Assembly: GCA_004794655.1 (NCBI GenBank)
Contig: SMMW01000025.1
Span: 4,074,501-4,138,500 of the forward strand
Source: Marisa cornuarietis
Taxonomy: Eukaryota > Mollusca > Gastropoda > Architaenioglossa > Ampullariidae
DNA length: 64,000 nucleotides
Reading direction: 5' to 3'
Part shown: positions 46,821 through 58,885 of the stretch, piece after piece
Numbering within the stretch: the first letter of the stretch is position 1
How the letters are laid out: every line of letters begins with the position of its first letter
The notes under the pieces: model-generated
Told to the model about the DNA's origin: nothing
The model's database searches: none
What the model saw: only the letters and a program-made list of their open reading frames with translations
Made by a program: the position numbers and the translations under genes

Positions 46821-47554
46821 GTGAAGGCCGAGGACGGCCCTTGTGAAGAAGCTGTAGCAATTGACAAGCGAGGCCACCATTGTGCTCCTCTGCTTGCAGT
46901 GCACAATCGCCCAATCCACCGCCGTTCAGTCCGGATTGAAATTACCCGAGGAACATTAGCCGCCATTCTTCTGACCAGGACGGCTCACGTGTTGATTTTT
47001 GTTCCAAATTAAGCACTTTCTGTTGCGTCTGTGCTTCGCGAAGGGCGTGGAGGTGCTGCCCTGGTTGCCGAAAGATAGGGCGCTGGACAACAAGTCTGTT
47101 CCCTGATGAGGCGGACTGCAAGCACACGGAGAGGAGAGGCGGGTCAGCGAGACAAAATGCCGGTTCACGTGCAGCGTTCAGTCCGTGATTCGATAGGCAA
47201 ACAGTCCGCCGTTAAAAAAGGCTTGTTGATACAGCGTCACCGTAGAAGAGAATGTGCACCGTGTGCTGACAGATGCAGCCGCAGTGGAGAGAGAGAGAGA
47301 GGGAGTCGTAAGAGGTGGGCATCGCCGCCCATGGCTGGTTGTGCCTTTCCCATCCGCTGGAGCCATCATTCCTCCGGGTTACTCGCAGGCATCGGTCTCG
47401 TGCTAGTCGAAACACCCGGCATCCAGGTCACTCAGCCACTTCCCTGAAGAACTGTTTAGTGATGATCGGGCAACTTTTATCTGGCCGTCCTTACTTTTAT
47501 TTTATTTATTTATTTTTTTGGTATCTGCTATGAGCGCAGTTTATTCTCTCAGCC
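46821..47554. other. No gene recognised; moderately GC-rich
   Basis: Several overlapping frames on both strands (60 to 113 codons) between 46803 and 47447, none with a motif. An AG run lies at 47287-47302 and a TTTA repeat at about 47499-47518. Confidence 0.4.
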
Positions 47555-47572
47555 TTTTTTTTTTTTTTTTTT
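47555..47572. repeat. T18 homopolymer
   Basis: Eighteen consecutive T on the plus strand. An A-tailed retroposon on the minus strand was considered, but no body or target duplication is visible. Confidence 0.85.
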
Positions 47573-48459
47573 ACTGACGATCTCACCCCGTCCTGGTCGC
47601 TTTTTCTCGATCACTCACGCTGAGTGCGTGAATGTGTGCGTGGGCGCGTGCATGCGTTGGTGTCGCTCTGTGTCCTCCTTGAGGACATCATAAAGAGACT
47701 GCGATGATCAATAGCCGAGATGGGATCGGCGTTTAGGTTCTGCCCGTCATACCGGGGCGCACTTGCACTACCAAAACATTTGCACTAGAGCGCTTCCTGA
47801 CAAATTGAGTTTGCCAGCCACTGGAAAATTGCTTTGCGCAAGAACAATTGAATAGTTTTGTTTCTCCGTCTTACATCAGAGGGGTTCTGCCCCGTTTGAA
47901 GGACTTGCTGGCTCTGCATAAACTTTGTTTTCCTGACTTTATAAAATTTCATTCCATCACCGTCACGCCCTGTATAGAGACCATATTGATGTCTGGCGTG
48001 AAAAGAAAGTTGCAAACTTTGCTGCAAACGAGTTGTATCCCCCAGAGCCTATATCAAACATCAGTCACACCGGTACTCCGAGTAGATGGGAACTGCTCTA
48101 CTGCAAGAGAGGTTTATAGAATCCCTGAAACGTTAGTATTGTATGCGCTGGCTTGATGGCTGTGACTGGAAATAATAGCGCACTGGCAGAACAAGCTGTC
48201 CTTTGACCCGCATTCGTTTGAGGCAAGCTGTTGACAGCGCGGAAACACGTCCAAGTGCCATGTACACTTCAATTAAAAAAAATTGATATTTGGACTTTTG
48301 GTGTGATACGGACCATGAGAGAAAATAGTGGCCGCATTCTTTTTTCCCTCATATCGCAGCCAATTTTATTGAATAATTACATTGAGATCTGAAGTAAGTA
48401 TCCTATGGAAAATTCGAATTAAAAACTTGAAATAAAATGACATAATCATAATTTTTAAT
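47573..48459. other. No gene recognised
   Basis: Anonymous sequence with no motif-bearing frame. Confidence 0.5.
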
Positions 48460-48479
48460 TGTTGTTGTTGTTGTTGTTG
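48460..48479 (+). repeat. (GTT)n microsatellite
   Basis: About six to seven perfect GTT copies. Confidence 0.9.
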
Positions 48480-50950
48480 GGCGCAGTTCCAGTAAAACAC
48501 TTAAAAATAAAAAACTTCACCCTTCAGTGTGTACCAATAATTATTATCTCCCGTATATTTTTGTGGCACAATCTTGATGCTGTATAGTAATCATGTCACG
48601 CTTATTTATGTCAGTTTTTAAAGCTATTTTTCTTTTTCGTTTCTTTTCTTCGTAAATAGAGTGACTACTATTGGAGTGCAAATCTAGATTTAAAGAAATC
48701 TGTATTGCTGCGGCCTGCCTGTCCTGTATATGGTGTGCTATGCTGTCTGTGCTACACTATTAGGAAGTTAACTAAGATACTAAAAACGTGGAAGACGGGT
48801 GTTGCCAGGAAGAGGCATATGAGACGATTGACTAAAGATAAACCTGCAGGTCACGAGCTGTAAAACGAGCGAGGAAGCGGGGAACGCGCATGCTAAGAGG
48901 TGGCAGGTGTGACGTCAGTAGGAGGCACTGATCAGGCCAGTCGTGCTAACGCGTTTCAATGACCAGCAGACGACAGTTGTCGAGAAGTGTGGTGATGGAG
49001 ACACTATTGGCAAAGGGGAGGTCAGTAAAGTCTTGAAACGATAACATAGAGTTTTTTGTTCGTGTTTTACGCCGTGCCAGCAACTAAGGTTATGTCACGG
49101 TGAGAAAAGGTAGTGATACATTCAAAGATGATAGCAGGAAGAGATGCAAAGGCAGCAAAAGGGAACGAAAACGACCGCTCGGCTGTCAGGTCTCTCAAGG
49201 AATTCCAGCCTCTGTACGCAGCATTTTTAAAAACCTTATTGCACGACCCCGAGCGGCGGTGAAGACAACTACATCCAGTTGTCTCGATGGCAGAGAGGAA
49301 CACTGCATCCCGTGCGAAGTACGCATACAGCTAGTGTCTTATGTTTTAGGTGATTTTAATGCGAACGGTTTCGCTTCGAAACCTGATGGCATTAACCATA
49401 CATGCACAGGTCATGTACCATGTTGAAGGAGAGGCAATTAAAATAGCTAATTGGTCTTAAATAATAGTATACTCAACGTTCGATAGATATTGACGTATTG
49501 AATACTTTTCACTTAAAATTTTGGGTTTAAAACAAACCATTTATTTACAATGATGGACTTCTTGTACTATCTCAGTAAATGATCGTTGTGCAGACAGAAA
49601 TTTTGAGCTGAGGCGATTGAGAATGTCAGTATGTATCATTTAATCCCAACTTGCCATATTATCTTTTTCTTGAAGCTGATTTCACCGTTGTATAATATAT
49701 ATTTACTCAACAAAAAAAATTTCTTTTGAGATCCCACAGGCCAAGCAACGTAACACTTATTTTCAAATGTGGGTTTATTTCATTAAAGACACATATTCCC
49801 AACATTTGGAGAAACATGTTGCTCACTTTACATGACGTCACAAATGGCTGCTGGTTGATTTGAGCTCCGCCTCGTTTGCTCGTAGGTGTCGCATAGGCTG
49901 CAGCCTTCGGTGATGCCAGAAATAATTATAGTTAATCTCAACTAATCTGTGTGTGTTTTCTGGAAACATTTTTTTTCAAACTTCGCTGCTCATTTTCGTG
50001 ACAAACGAATTCCTACCGTACTGTTAATTTGCTAGCAACCTTGAGCGTTTCATGTTTGAACCGTGTTTTTGGTTAGCCGTTAAGCAAGGACCGAGCCAGA
50101 CTATTGCACACTATACGTAACCAGTGATGTTCTCACTCATTTTCATCCGCATTTCTTTGTAGACCTCTTTTTTGCTTTCACTGTCTGTTCATCCGTTCGG
50201 TTATGAATTGCTTCATTTATACTGAAAATATTTTTCTGGCTTTGTTAAACGATTTTATGAAAACATGACAAGTATTCTCTTGCCTTGGCACTTGGGGAAG
50301 GAACGATCGACCGCATTTTCCAATGTAATCAAAAAAAAAAAAGGTACGGCGAGTGTGTGAGAGAAGGAGGGGGCGCTTCTGTTTACAGAAGGTGTTTACC
50401 GTAGACGATTTGCTCATGTTGAAGACTCGTGGCACTTCTGACGAACAAACTTGCACCGAGTGAACCCATAATGTCACGACTGTGACAAATTGTACATGGA
50501 GCACACATGCCCAGCGTCTTGAGGACTGGATTCCTGTGGTTTCCCTGTAATCGATGAGCTACCTGCTCAAGTGCCGATCTGGTGCGCAGGCTCTGCACAG
50601 ACCTGGAGGAGCGTGTCGTCTCCCATTACCTAGCACTACTAGCCACCAAGCTGTGTGACCTTTCGTGTTCAGAAAAAAGCCAGCGGCAGAGAGATAATAA
50701 AGCCGTGGAGATGTTGAACGCCAGGGCAGTTGGAAGTATATAGGTACAAGAGTAAAGTTTAATGGTGCCGCTACACAATCGAACCTAATTAAGAAACATG
50801 CTTTCCATGCCAAGCCTGGGATGATGTTATTTCGATGGCGCTGCAACCAGAAGGCAAAACCTTTTATGTGTATAAGGGTATAGGATCGCACGGTTCATAA
50901 ATAATTTAGAGGGCTTCTGTTAGAGAAGGGACCTTCACAGGCTTCCTACC
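48480..50950. other. No gene recognised
   Basis: About 2.5 kb with no supportable gene. An A12 run lies at about 50331-50342, and several frames of about 100 codons on both strands have no motif. Confidence 0.5.
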
Positions 50951-50968
50951 TTTTTTTTTTTTTTTTTT
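50951..50968. repeat. T18 homopolymer
   Basis: Eighteen consecutive T followed by a G/A-rich stretch. Confidence 0.85.
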
Positions 50969-52388
50969 GAGGGGAGGGAGGAGTGGGCGAAGGAATGGGG
51001 CAGGGCTTACAGGCGTCATGCGATCTCTGGCTTCTCGTGCCATGCCACACATTAAACTTTCTGCTGCTGGTACAGATGAGAAAAGCTGAAAGCTTCCCGC
51101 TGCCTCTAATGGCGACAGAGCCCGCGATTTATTGCAGCCTATTCTGGAGTCTCTGGCGTTATGTGTTTGTGCGCGTGCCTGATCGCGTGCAGACGTGCAT
51201 GAGTGCGAGTGTTGTGGGAGTGCGAGGGTTATGTGTGGCCTTGCGGGTACTTTCTTCTTTATGTTGTTCTTTCATCATACGTGGGGGTAGCATCATAGGG
51301 GTAAATTATGTATTCATTTGAAATAAACATTGGCCGTTGTTTTGGTGATGTATACCATTAAACAATACAATAGCGAAAAACCCAAGTCGAGTTCTCTGAT
51401 AATTTTTTTTACAAATTTATTGTGGGTTAGCGTCAGTTATGTGCATGTTATCTTCAGAGGTAAACAGTAAAAGGACAAGGAAAATGTAAAAGGCCTACCA
51501 CTGGATTATTCCTTTTCGTTCTGTTATCCGTTGAGCAGAACTTTGTAAAGGTGCTGCCAGACCTACAGGAGTCTTGTCAGCACTGTCCCCTGGTTCGCTG
51601 TCGCTGCGGCTGCGCAGGTACCGTACTCCACTTAATAAACGTGCAACACAGCACCCCCCCCGGCAGAGGGAGGATACTACTTGACTAGTGTGACGATGGC
51701 TTACATATCACAAACTCCTACTGCCAAAACGCTGATGTCTGATGACCCCAGGTTATAAAATAACCGAGCGGAACACATTCAGTGATCGTCAATATCACTT
51801 AGTCATTTCAAAGTTTATGTCCACCTTGCAACTTTTTTTCTTCTTCTGAGAACTCAGTTCTTAGCAAAAGAGCACATGGCATCAGGAGTTGTTAGCGAAC
51901 AATAGTGGACGCAGACCTTGTGAAGGAGGCAGCGCCGTCAGAGAGCAAGCGGACTTTAGCAGCGTGCTGGCTGCCTGGCAGCGTGGGCCACGTGACTTGG
52001 CCACTCGGTCTTTGGCCGTAGCACCGGCCGTGCTCGAGTCCCCGCACCCCTCCCTCCGCTTCTTCCCCCCATCCCCATCCCCATCACCCACCCTTCCCCT
52101 TGCTGCCCGTCGCCGTACTGTGCCACGATTGATTTTGTTGATTATGGTGACAGATTCTCTATTGACAGCCCGGCTCAGCTCTGGCCGCTCTTCCCTTAGT
52201 TTCTAAACACTGGCAGACAAGCGGACGTTCTTGTGGTCATTTAGCAGCAGGCTGAAGCCAGCGGTATGAACAGCGGCAAGCAGCGGCTCAGTCACAAGGG
52301 GACGCTCTTTCTTCCTCAACTCTGTAGCGTTTCACTTTTTAATTGTGGGGGTGGTGTGCGTGGACCGGCGTGATGCGTGCGCGTTGTA

Positions 52389-52390
<2 letters not shown>
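50969..52390. other. No gene recognised; GC-rich patch 51.88-52.20 kb
   Basis: A GC-rich patch is open on both strands (plus 51889-52206, minus 51882-52091) and contains a C-rich CCCATCC repeat at about 52066-52090. The translations are compositional. A C9 run lies at about 51653-51661. Confidence 0.45.

Positions 52391-52420
<30 letters not shown>
52391..52420. repeat. (TG)15 microsatellite
   Basis: A perfect TG run of about 15 copies. Confidence 0.95.
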
Positions 52421-52421
<1 letters not shown>

Positions 52422-52540
52422 TCCGTGCGTGTGTTACAGAGAGTTAGAGAGGAAAAAAACTTTGTTTCATTTATTTAGTGGAGATTCGATTCTTTAAAGA
52501 GGGAAATATAATACAAGCAATATAATACAATTGTGGGTGT

Positions 52541-52564
52541 GCGTGAGAGAGAGAGAGGGAGGGA
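52541..52564. repeat. (GA)n / GGGA microsatellite
   Basis: A GA run of about 8 copies passing into GGGAGGGAG. Confidence 0.88.
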
Positions 52565-53382
52565 GAATCTGCATGTGTGCCGCTTTTTTGTGGCTCAGAA
52601 CAAATTTTTTCTTTTGGGCTCAGAAACGATTGTTAAGCAGATTGCTTCTTTTATCATATTTTGGGGTTTGTAACAGGTGTATATTTTCTTTTTGTCTCTG
52701 CTGTGATATGCTAAATGCAGTAAGAGCTCATGCGCAGTGTGCATGCAACTCCTTATATGAACCGCTAAGCCCCGTGTTATTTTTCCAATGAAGATGACCA
52801 TCTCGCATTGAACCTTGATTTTCATGAGGTGATGCGCTGCTCTGTTTAAAGCAAAATCGATCAAAGGTAACAAAATAGGCTTGAGGTCTCGACATTTTTT
52901 CTGTTCACCGCTACCGCGAATTCCTTCATAATCACGCACTTCAGGAATAGCAGGGAGAAAGGGAAAATGTGGGAAAGCTGGCTTTTATCTCGGTGGCAGT
53001 GGAAATGCATCAGAACACGTGAGCCAAAATCAAAAAGAAGGCATTATCAGGAAGAAAAGGAGGAAATTAGCTCGAGCTGTGCAGCGCAGTGATCAGAGGA
53101 GGCCCAGAGCATCATGTTGTCATGGCAGCCGGCACTTACATCCTGACAACCCTCGAAACAGTTAGTAGGACCCCACCACCACCACCTCCCTAAAGAAAAA
53201 AATGTAGTTAAAGGAAGGGGGGTGGGGAGAACAGAAATAGCGTGATCGGGCATAGTGAAAAATAGACAAGAGAGAATGCAGAGTTAATTAAATAACATTT
53301 TCAGGTGTGTTTAGTTCGCCTTTCCGAAACAAAGAAGCAAACAAACAGAAGGTAACAAGTGGTAAGTGTGATGGGCACAGGT
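52565..53382. other. No gene recognised
   Basis: Anonymous sequence with a (CCA) patch at about 53172-53186 and no motif-bearing frame. Confidence 0.5.
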
Positions 53383-53455
53383 AGATGATGATGATTTATT
53401 TTATAGCGCTTTTCCCCAACATCAAGGAAGGGTCAAAGCGGTTTACGAAAACAGC
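53383..53455 (-). mobile_element. LINE/SINE 3' tail fragment (L2/CR1-like), minus strand
   Basis: Read on the minus strand, GTAAACCGCTTTGACCC is followed by GGGGAAAAGCGCTATAAAAT, AAAT and ATCATCATC tandem copies. This layout (GCTTTGA..., AAGCGCTATAAA, short tandem tail) is characteristic of the 3' end of L2/CR1-group LINEs and of SINEs sharing their tail. The fragment shares the GCGCTATA core with 46228-46235. The body upstream (towards 53530 on this strand) is not recognisable. Confidence 0.7.
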
Positions 53456-53535
53456 AAGACAATGATAGTAACGGGTACAGACACAAAAGCTCGTCAATTC
53501 TGGAATCGAGAAAGTATTAGCTATTACGAGAAAGT

Positions 53536-53569
53536 AACAAACAAACAAACAAACAAACAAACAAACAAC
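53536..53569 (+). repeat. (AAAC)n microsatellite
   Basis: About eight perfect copies of a CAAA tetranucleotide. Confidence 0.93.
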
Positions 53570-55679
53570 ACTAGGAGCAAGAGGCAGAATAAACGCACTT
53601 TTCATCGGTCGTGCAGTGTACACGCACAGATCCAAAATGTGGAAGATGAATCAACGAAACACAAGTTTTGATGGTAAGGAAATGTGAAGATGGCATGGTT
53701 CGTAGATCAGAAACAAATTCATAATTGCAAAGATATGGAAACAAACTCATTAAGCAAAAGAAGCCATTTGACAAGATGGCCCAGTCGAACAATTGGCTGC
53801 AAAAACCATCAGTGGAGAATTTGGTGTACAGGTGGAAACGATTTGAGGCAGTCATAGAGCAGTTGAAAACACACACACAAACAAACACAAACACACTCTC
53901 TATCTTTCTTCACCACCTGCATTCTTGGGCGCGTTCATGTGTTTATTGCAGAAAAAGAATTGCCCTGAATTGCCCGTGTCGCAAACAAGGGATAGTCTTA
54001 GCACTGCTCACTGCTATCATTAAAGAAATTGTCTTTTTGCCAGTAGAAATTTGTATTCGATCAGAGAAACATGTATAACCATTGTTAAGAATGAGAATGG
54101 ACAGGGTTTGGACACAGTTTATTTTTTATCTGGTAGTTTTGTTGCATAGAATATATAGTTGCATTCCAGTCTGAAAACATTTGCCAGAACGTGCTTACGC
54201 ATTTTTTTAAACTCGCCTGAGATAAATCATCTGGAATATACTTAATAATTGACTCATTTTTACCTTGAATGATTTAGACTGCAGATGAGAAAATGAATCG
54301 ATTATGTGTGCCCGTGCGCGTGCGTGCCTGAGAGAAAGAGAGAGGGGGGGAGAATGTGTGTGTGATGTGTACAGTCATCAAATAATTTATATTTTATTTT
54401 ATGTCTAATTCGCGTGTAAGAAATCTTTCAGGCTGAAAAGAAATTGGACACGTGAGTTATAAAAAATACAGCAGGGAAACAAAAAGCAGATATTGAGACT
54501 TCACTGTGCCAACCTTCCGAGAGCCATGGTAGGCGGGCGGGGAGGGATCTGCCACGACATATGTTGCTTTTTCCCGAAAAATACTCGCAAATGTAAAGAA
54601 AATCGATGGTGACAAACGAGATTAAACAAAACCAAAGGAAGAACACAAGGTAATTTTACTCGGGGGCTTGCAAGCTGCCCTTCTTTGTGGGATAATCAAG
54701 AGCCAAATAGAGTTGTCTCTGCTTGAAGAGCTCAAAGCATCTTCGCATACAGATGTAGAAGAACACTGTCTGGGCGGGCAGAGCGCTGCCTGAAGATGGA
54801 CAAGATCTCGCAGACAGGGAGTCGAGAGCTTCCAAGAGCGTAATCGTCTGATCTCTACGTAGGTGGCGCTATTTTGTGAAAACGTTTTCTTTCAAAAGAA
54901 CGTTGCTGTTGGCAGTGTGCATGAAGATCCCTTAAAGTCAACAGGCACCTCGCGACATAAAAGTATTATTCTCCATTTTTATCCGAAGTACTCTGACACA
55001 ATTATATTAAATGGCCTTAAATGTGTAAAAGGCTTTTAAAGAAGAGCCGCGAAAAGAACTGGATAAAATGTTACTTGTGTCCAGCTGCATAGCTCTCCCC
55101 ATCACCCGTACATACGTATGTCACCACTACCCCACTGCCTCACGTGAACAGGGGAGGGAGCTATAGCACTAGAGTAATATCAAAATACCTGCACAAGGCA
55201 CGCTCATGTTGTTTTTTTTTTTAAAACACAGCACACTGTACTTTAACAAGCTTTTGCGTGAGAGTCGCAATCCGGATACAACATGGAGACTAGACGGAGC
55301 CAACGTGAGGTCTTAAAGGTTCACCAGTGTTCATCTTCGTTATCCACGGTGAGCCCTGGACTTAAGTCACCAGAACAACGTGTCCACCCTTTCACTGCTT
55401 GTCTGTGAAATTAGCAGTAATGTTTGCTGCGATAGTAGGCCATCCCACTTTGGAGTTCCGACTAGAATAGAAGGGGCGCGAGATGCTCAGCTGACCCAGA
55501 CTGAGTTGTCTTGAAGGTGAGAACTAAGTGTGTGATGGTATCGCGCTCCGACGCTCCAGGTGCGATGTATTTCGTGCTCCGAAGACCATGTCAGTGAATG
55601 TGCCAAGACAGTAATCAGCGCTGTGTTCTATGCGCATCAAAGTACAAAGTCCGCTCGCTGCCTACTTAGAAAAGATTCT
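53570..55679. other. No gene recognised
   Basis: Frames up to 117 codons have no motif. A compound TGCG/GAGA/G7 stretch lies at about 54310-54350. Confidence 0.5.
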
Positions 55680-55698
55680 GCCGAGATTAAAGAAAAAA
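55680..55698. repeat. Target-site duplication, low-coordinate copy
   Basis: GCCGAGATTAAAGAAAAAA matches 55971 onward (GCCGAGATTAAAAAAAGAAA) apart from A-run length. The two copies flank the SINE. Confidence 0.75.
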
Positions 55699-55711
55699 TA
55701 AAAAATAAAAA

Positions 55712-55970
55712 AGAGGTAAAGGTCGTGCCCTAACTTTTTTGTTTTCGGCCGCTGTGGAAGGAGGTGTTAAAGACCGCACTTTTCTCGGGGGCAGCTTTTT
55801 GTGAACATGGCTCACATTTCCTCTCCCATTTGCCGCTTTAGCTTTCACAAACCCTCTATGGAGTCAGGTACCCATTCCCGACAGCTGGGTTGACTTGCGC
55901 CACACGGGTATCGAACTTCTCGACTCCCGGTTTGGACCTAAGTGCTCTAATCACTCGACAGTCCGTTTCC
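55712..55970 (-). mobile_element. tRNA-derived SINE, near full length
   Basis: Read on the minus strand, the element opens with a tRNA-like head. TCGAGTGATTAGAGC (55957-55943) gives the A box and AGTTCGATACCC (55917-55906) is an almost perfect Pol III B box. A central part follows containing CAACCCAGCTGTCGGGAATG (55891-55872) and GGTACCTGAC (55871-55862), then GTCTTTAACACCTCC and a 3' end GGGCACGACCTTTACC near 55714, with a TTTTTTA-type short-repeat tail to 55699. Direct repeats at 55680 and 55971 mark the insertion. It encodes nothing and would have relied on a partner LINE. The sequence strongly recalls SINEs known from molluscs, but I name no family. Confidence 0.85.
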
Positions 55971-55991
55971 GCCGAGATTAAAAAAAGAAAA
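55971..55991. repeat. Target-site duplication, high-coordinate copy
   Basis: GCCGAGATTA plus an A-rich run, matching 55680-55698. The extra A bases are best explained by slippage. Confidence 0.75.
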
Positions 55992-56449
55992 AAATGTATG
56001 ACCGATATGTCGTCTACCACTATAATGTTCTGGAATAATCCGCTTAGTTCAATGATGTACTAAACACCCAGATCACTACCTCATTTTCCGGTTTATTGAT
56101 ATATTCATACTTTTAATCTTGCTTTTGATTCATTTTTAAGCGATGTATTGAGGTGTAGTTGTTATTACTGAATAAGCGATTCATATTTGGTTTCGGGTTA
56201 CCATTGTGAAATGCTGATTGGAAATCTTATCTGCGCTGTTTTTCTGTATTCTTGTCAGCTTTGTCAAGACAGCTTTTGTCTTACAGAATTAATGATGGTT
56301 TGGCTTAAAATGATGGGACGAATAGCCAAACAGATTTGCCCCCCGGCCACAGAAATTCGTTACTCTTACAACCGTTGAAGTTCCTGTGCCCTCGCGTCCT
56401 TTGTCGCGTGAAGATCTGGCCTCCTTTAATCCAAGTGGAAAGTCTTGCC
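55992..56449. other. No gene recognised
   Basis: AT-rich sequence without support for a gene. Confidence 0.5.
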
Positions 56450-56478
56450 TCATTAATGAATTGAATGATCAATTAAAA
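56450..56478. promoter_or_regulatory. Possible homeodomain-site cluster
   Basis: CATTAATGAATTGAATG followed by ATCAATTAAAA contains overlapping ATTA/TAAT cores and an ATGATCAAT sequence resembling HOX/PBX-type sites; a TAATCC core lies just upstream (56427-56432). It sits at an abrupt switch from AT-rich to GC-rich sequence. Suggestive only. Confidence 0.2.
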
Positions 56479-57980
56479 CCCCTGACTGTGGAGGGGGACG
56501 GGTCCGTTGTCTTTGTCCACGGGAAACAGACGGCAATCTTGGCGAGCTCAGTGACAGGCGCGCGGGGTCTCAAGACGGTTAGTGGCCGCTGCCTCGCCCA
56601 CTTAAGTACTGCCCGTCCCTTCCGCTATCTCGCCTCTACCCCAGCGAGATGCACCTCCTCCTCCTCTTGTCTGCCAGAGAGCGGTGAGGCGTATGAAGGC
56701 TCAAGTCTCCGCCGCCTCCATGCCAGGAGGCACTGCGCTGCCGTTTGTCGCAAGTTGGGAGCCGCAGTGGCATGAAGAAGCGAAGGAGAAGGAGGAGAAG
56801 AAACGTATGTGGTAGCTGATCCCTGAAAATGTAATCGAGGCAACAAGCTTTCTCGCTTACTTTCCCCTTTCGGTTGCAGTTTTCTCCCTTCTGTCGCGCA
56901 CTTCCTGTCTTTGTCTTCCCCGTCTTGTGTCAACCTTCATTTCCCTGGCGCTTGTAGCTTTGTTGCCGGTCACCCCGCACCCCCCCCCCCACGCGCTTTG
57001 AGCATTGTTTGAAACTTATATTACCTGTACCGCTTGTTGGGACGAATCCTTGGGCGTCAGATTCTTCTTTCAGCTGCAGAACACGCACATGTTTGTTGTG
57101 GCCGTGCATATTACGCTAGGGATGTAGACTAATACAAGTTATAATGAAAGTCAAAGGGGTAGAAGTGGGGGTCCTGTCTACATCACAATGGAGGGAGGCG
57201 GGGGGGGGTGTTCAGTCAGAGGCGGCGTCTTACTATATTTTACGGCTGCTTTGAAAATGCATCGTGCTTCATCGATTTTAGCTGCTAATGGTTCTGTGGG
57301 CCCATGCCGTTAACCAACTGAATGCAAATGTTTCCTTCTTCCATTGCCAACTGTGATTAGAGTGGTTCCCCCTCGCCAACCCGTCATCATTGTAATCACG
57401 CTCCCTATGTGGACAAATGTGCGAACAGTAAAGTCAGACATAATGTCTTGCACATTTCTTTCCTGAGGCTTCAAATACATTCTTTCTTGACACCCACTTA
57501 TTTTTATTTCCTTCTGTCTATGGGCTGGAGGCGGAGTATTTTGAGTTATGATCATAGTAAACAGGACGGAATTCACTGCAAGGCTTTTAGGAAAATATTC
57601 CACAGAAGTGTGTGCGGGATGTTACGATGGGGGGGGGGGCGAGGGAAGCGGAGTATGGAGCCTCACATAGTGTTACGATAAAAAAAACTGCTTGTTTACA
57701 ACATTGAAACGTTTTAATTAAGTGTGTGTGTGGTGACGAGTGCGCGCAGCCCCCACCCCTCCACTCGCACAACAAGGAACTTTGACGGAAGTCTAGTTAC
57801 CGTTTTCCTGTGAGCCTGCCGAGGTTTATCTACCTGTCTATCGTTTCTGAAGAAAAAGCCGGAAGTGGTGTACTTGTTTCTTCAGCAGGAAGCACACCAA
57901 GAGAGAGCACGGAGGCAGAAACATAAATGCTACTCAACATTTTGCATACATTGGAAAGAAGACCCACTGGCCGTAGGCAT
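56479..57980. other. No gene recognised; GC-rich 56.5-56.8 kb
   Basis: A plus-strand frame through 56389-56775 is open, but its first codon is GTG, not ATG. A strong acceptor-like site (pyrimidine tract ending in TTGCAG, about 56879) has no matching donor. C11 and G-runs lie at about 56978, 57197-57208 and 57629-57639. Confidence 0.4.
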
Positions 57981-58030
57981 TGTGAGTGGTTCACTGTCTA
58001 GCTTCTAAGCCGTCGGACTCGAGATACCCA
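57981..58030 (+). repeat. Possible diverged tRNA-like SINE head
   Basis: TGTGAGTGGTTCACT (57981-57995) resembles an A-box region and GGACTCGAGATACCC (58015-58029) a B box. Spacing is tRNA-like. It is weaker than the SINE at 55712-55970. Confidence 0.3.
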
Positions 58031-58121
58031 GACCACCACATTCCCATCGCCTTCCTCGTCTCTAGTTAGAAAGAAACAGATTCTCCGTCCATATCGAGTA
58101 GAACTAAGTACATTTCTTCAG

Positions 58122-58200
58122 ACTCTCTCTCTCTCTTTGTACGTTTGTGTGTCTCTCTTTCTTTCTCCACACACACTCTCTTTCTCTCCACACACACACT
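58122..58200. repeat. CT / CA imperfect microsatellite cluster
   Basis: (CT)8 at about 58123-58137 followed by alternating CTTT, CTCT and CACA blocks to 58200. Confidence 0.9.
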
Positions 58201-58640
58201 TGATTTCCATGCGAAATGCCCAGTTTATCTATGCAACCTAAACGATTAGTCAATCGTGGCGAGATAATAACTTGGACTTCGGCAGTCTTCAAGGTCAGTA
58301 AAAGAACTATTTCAAGGAAGCAAAATTAGAAATCAACATTTGAGTAGCATCATTGCAGCATTGGACTGATACATTTAGCGCAGGAAGAGGAGCTCAAGAC
58401 AGTGAAAGGCAGACTAGCCACGCAGACGGGCAAGAGACCGCCGATCGGCCCACCCAAAAGTAGCCCCGCGCCTTAGCAACCCGAGTGGCCGTGGATTTGT
58501 ACCTCAAAGACTGACTGTTAGCAACAGATGGGTGTGTGCAACACTGCGCCACCCTGACTGCATGCCCTTCCCTGAAATATCTTTGTGTCCCAGGATAAAG
58601 TCATCAGCAGTCCTGTGGACATGGAGATTTGCTTACACAG
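58201..58640. other. No gene recognised
   Basis: Ordinary sequence leading into the low-confidence exon candidate at 58641. Confidence 0.45.
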
Positions 58641-58711
58641 GCAACGCAGACAATCGATTTTCTCTACTGATCACCGAGAGTGGAATGGAAGTGACCGTGA
58701 TCTATTGTGAC
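58641..58711 (+). CDS. Candidate 71-bp coding exon, unidentified
   Basis: TTACACAG at 58640 is followed by a frame reading NADNRFSLLITESGMEVTVI and ending YCD at a donor GTAAGC (58712). The frame is part of a longer open stretch (58532-58756). The acceptor has a poor pyrimidine tract. The last codon ends exactly at the donor, so it would join in frame to the candidate exon at 59231, which starts on a codon boundary. Joined, the junction would read ...VIYCD/LNKTLIEE..., loosely like an LDL-receptor YWTD repeat, although the usual Trp is absent. Confidence 0.13.
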
Positions 58712-58860
58712 GTAAGCTTGCCCAAGAGGGTGATGGGTAAAACAGTTTGCTGCTAACCCAGTAGTGGCATTATGTGAGAACTCGCAACGTGCACTTCAGA
58801 CGATAGCTTTGATGGAGGCTTTTTCGAGAGCTAAACACTCTAATATCCAATCTTACACTC

Positions 58861-58885
58861 TGTGTGTGTGTGTGTGTGTGTGTGT
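58861..58885. repeat. (TG)12 microsatellite
   Basis: A perfect TG run of about 12 copies. Confidence 0.94.

Noticed and set aside
44160..51620. Shared 15-mer GGCTGCGCAGGTACC at two places
   Set aside because: A few shared 15-mers are expected by chance in a window this size and the flanks do not match.
56389..56775. Frame containing GDGSVVFVHGKQTAILA, loosely like the N-terminal strand region of RNase PH-type exosome subunits
   Set aside because: The likeness needs two single-residue gaps, the frame starts at GTG rather than ATG, no good splice sites bound it, and the rest of the frame is GC-rich compositional sequence. A profile search against the RNase PH family would settle it.
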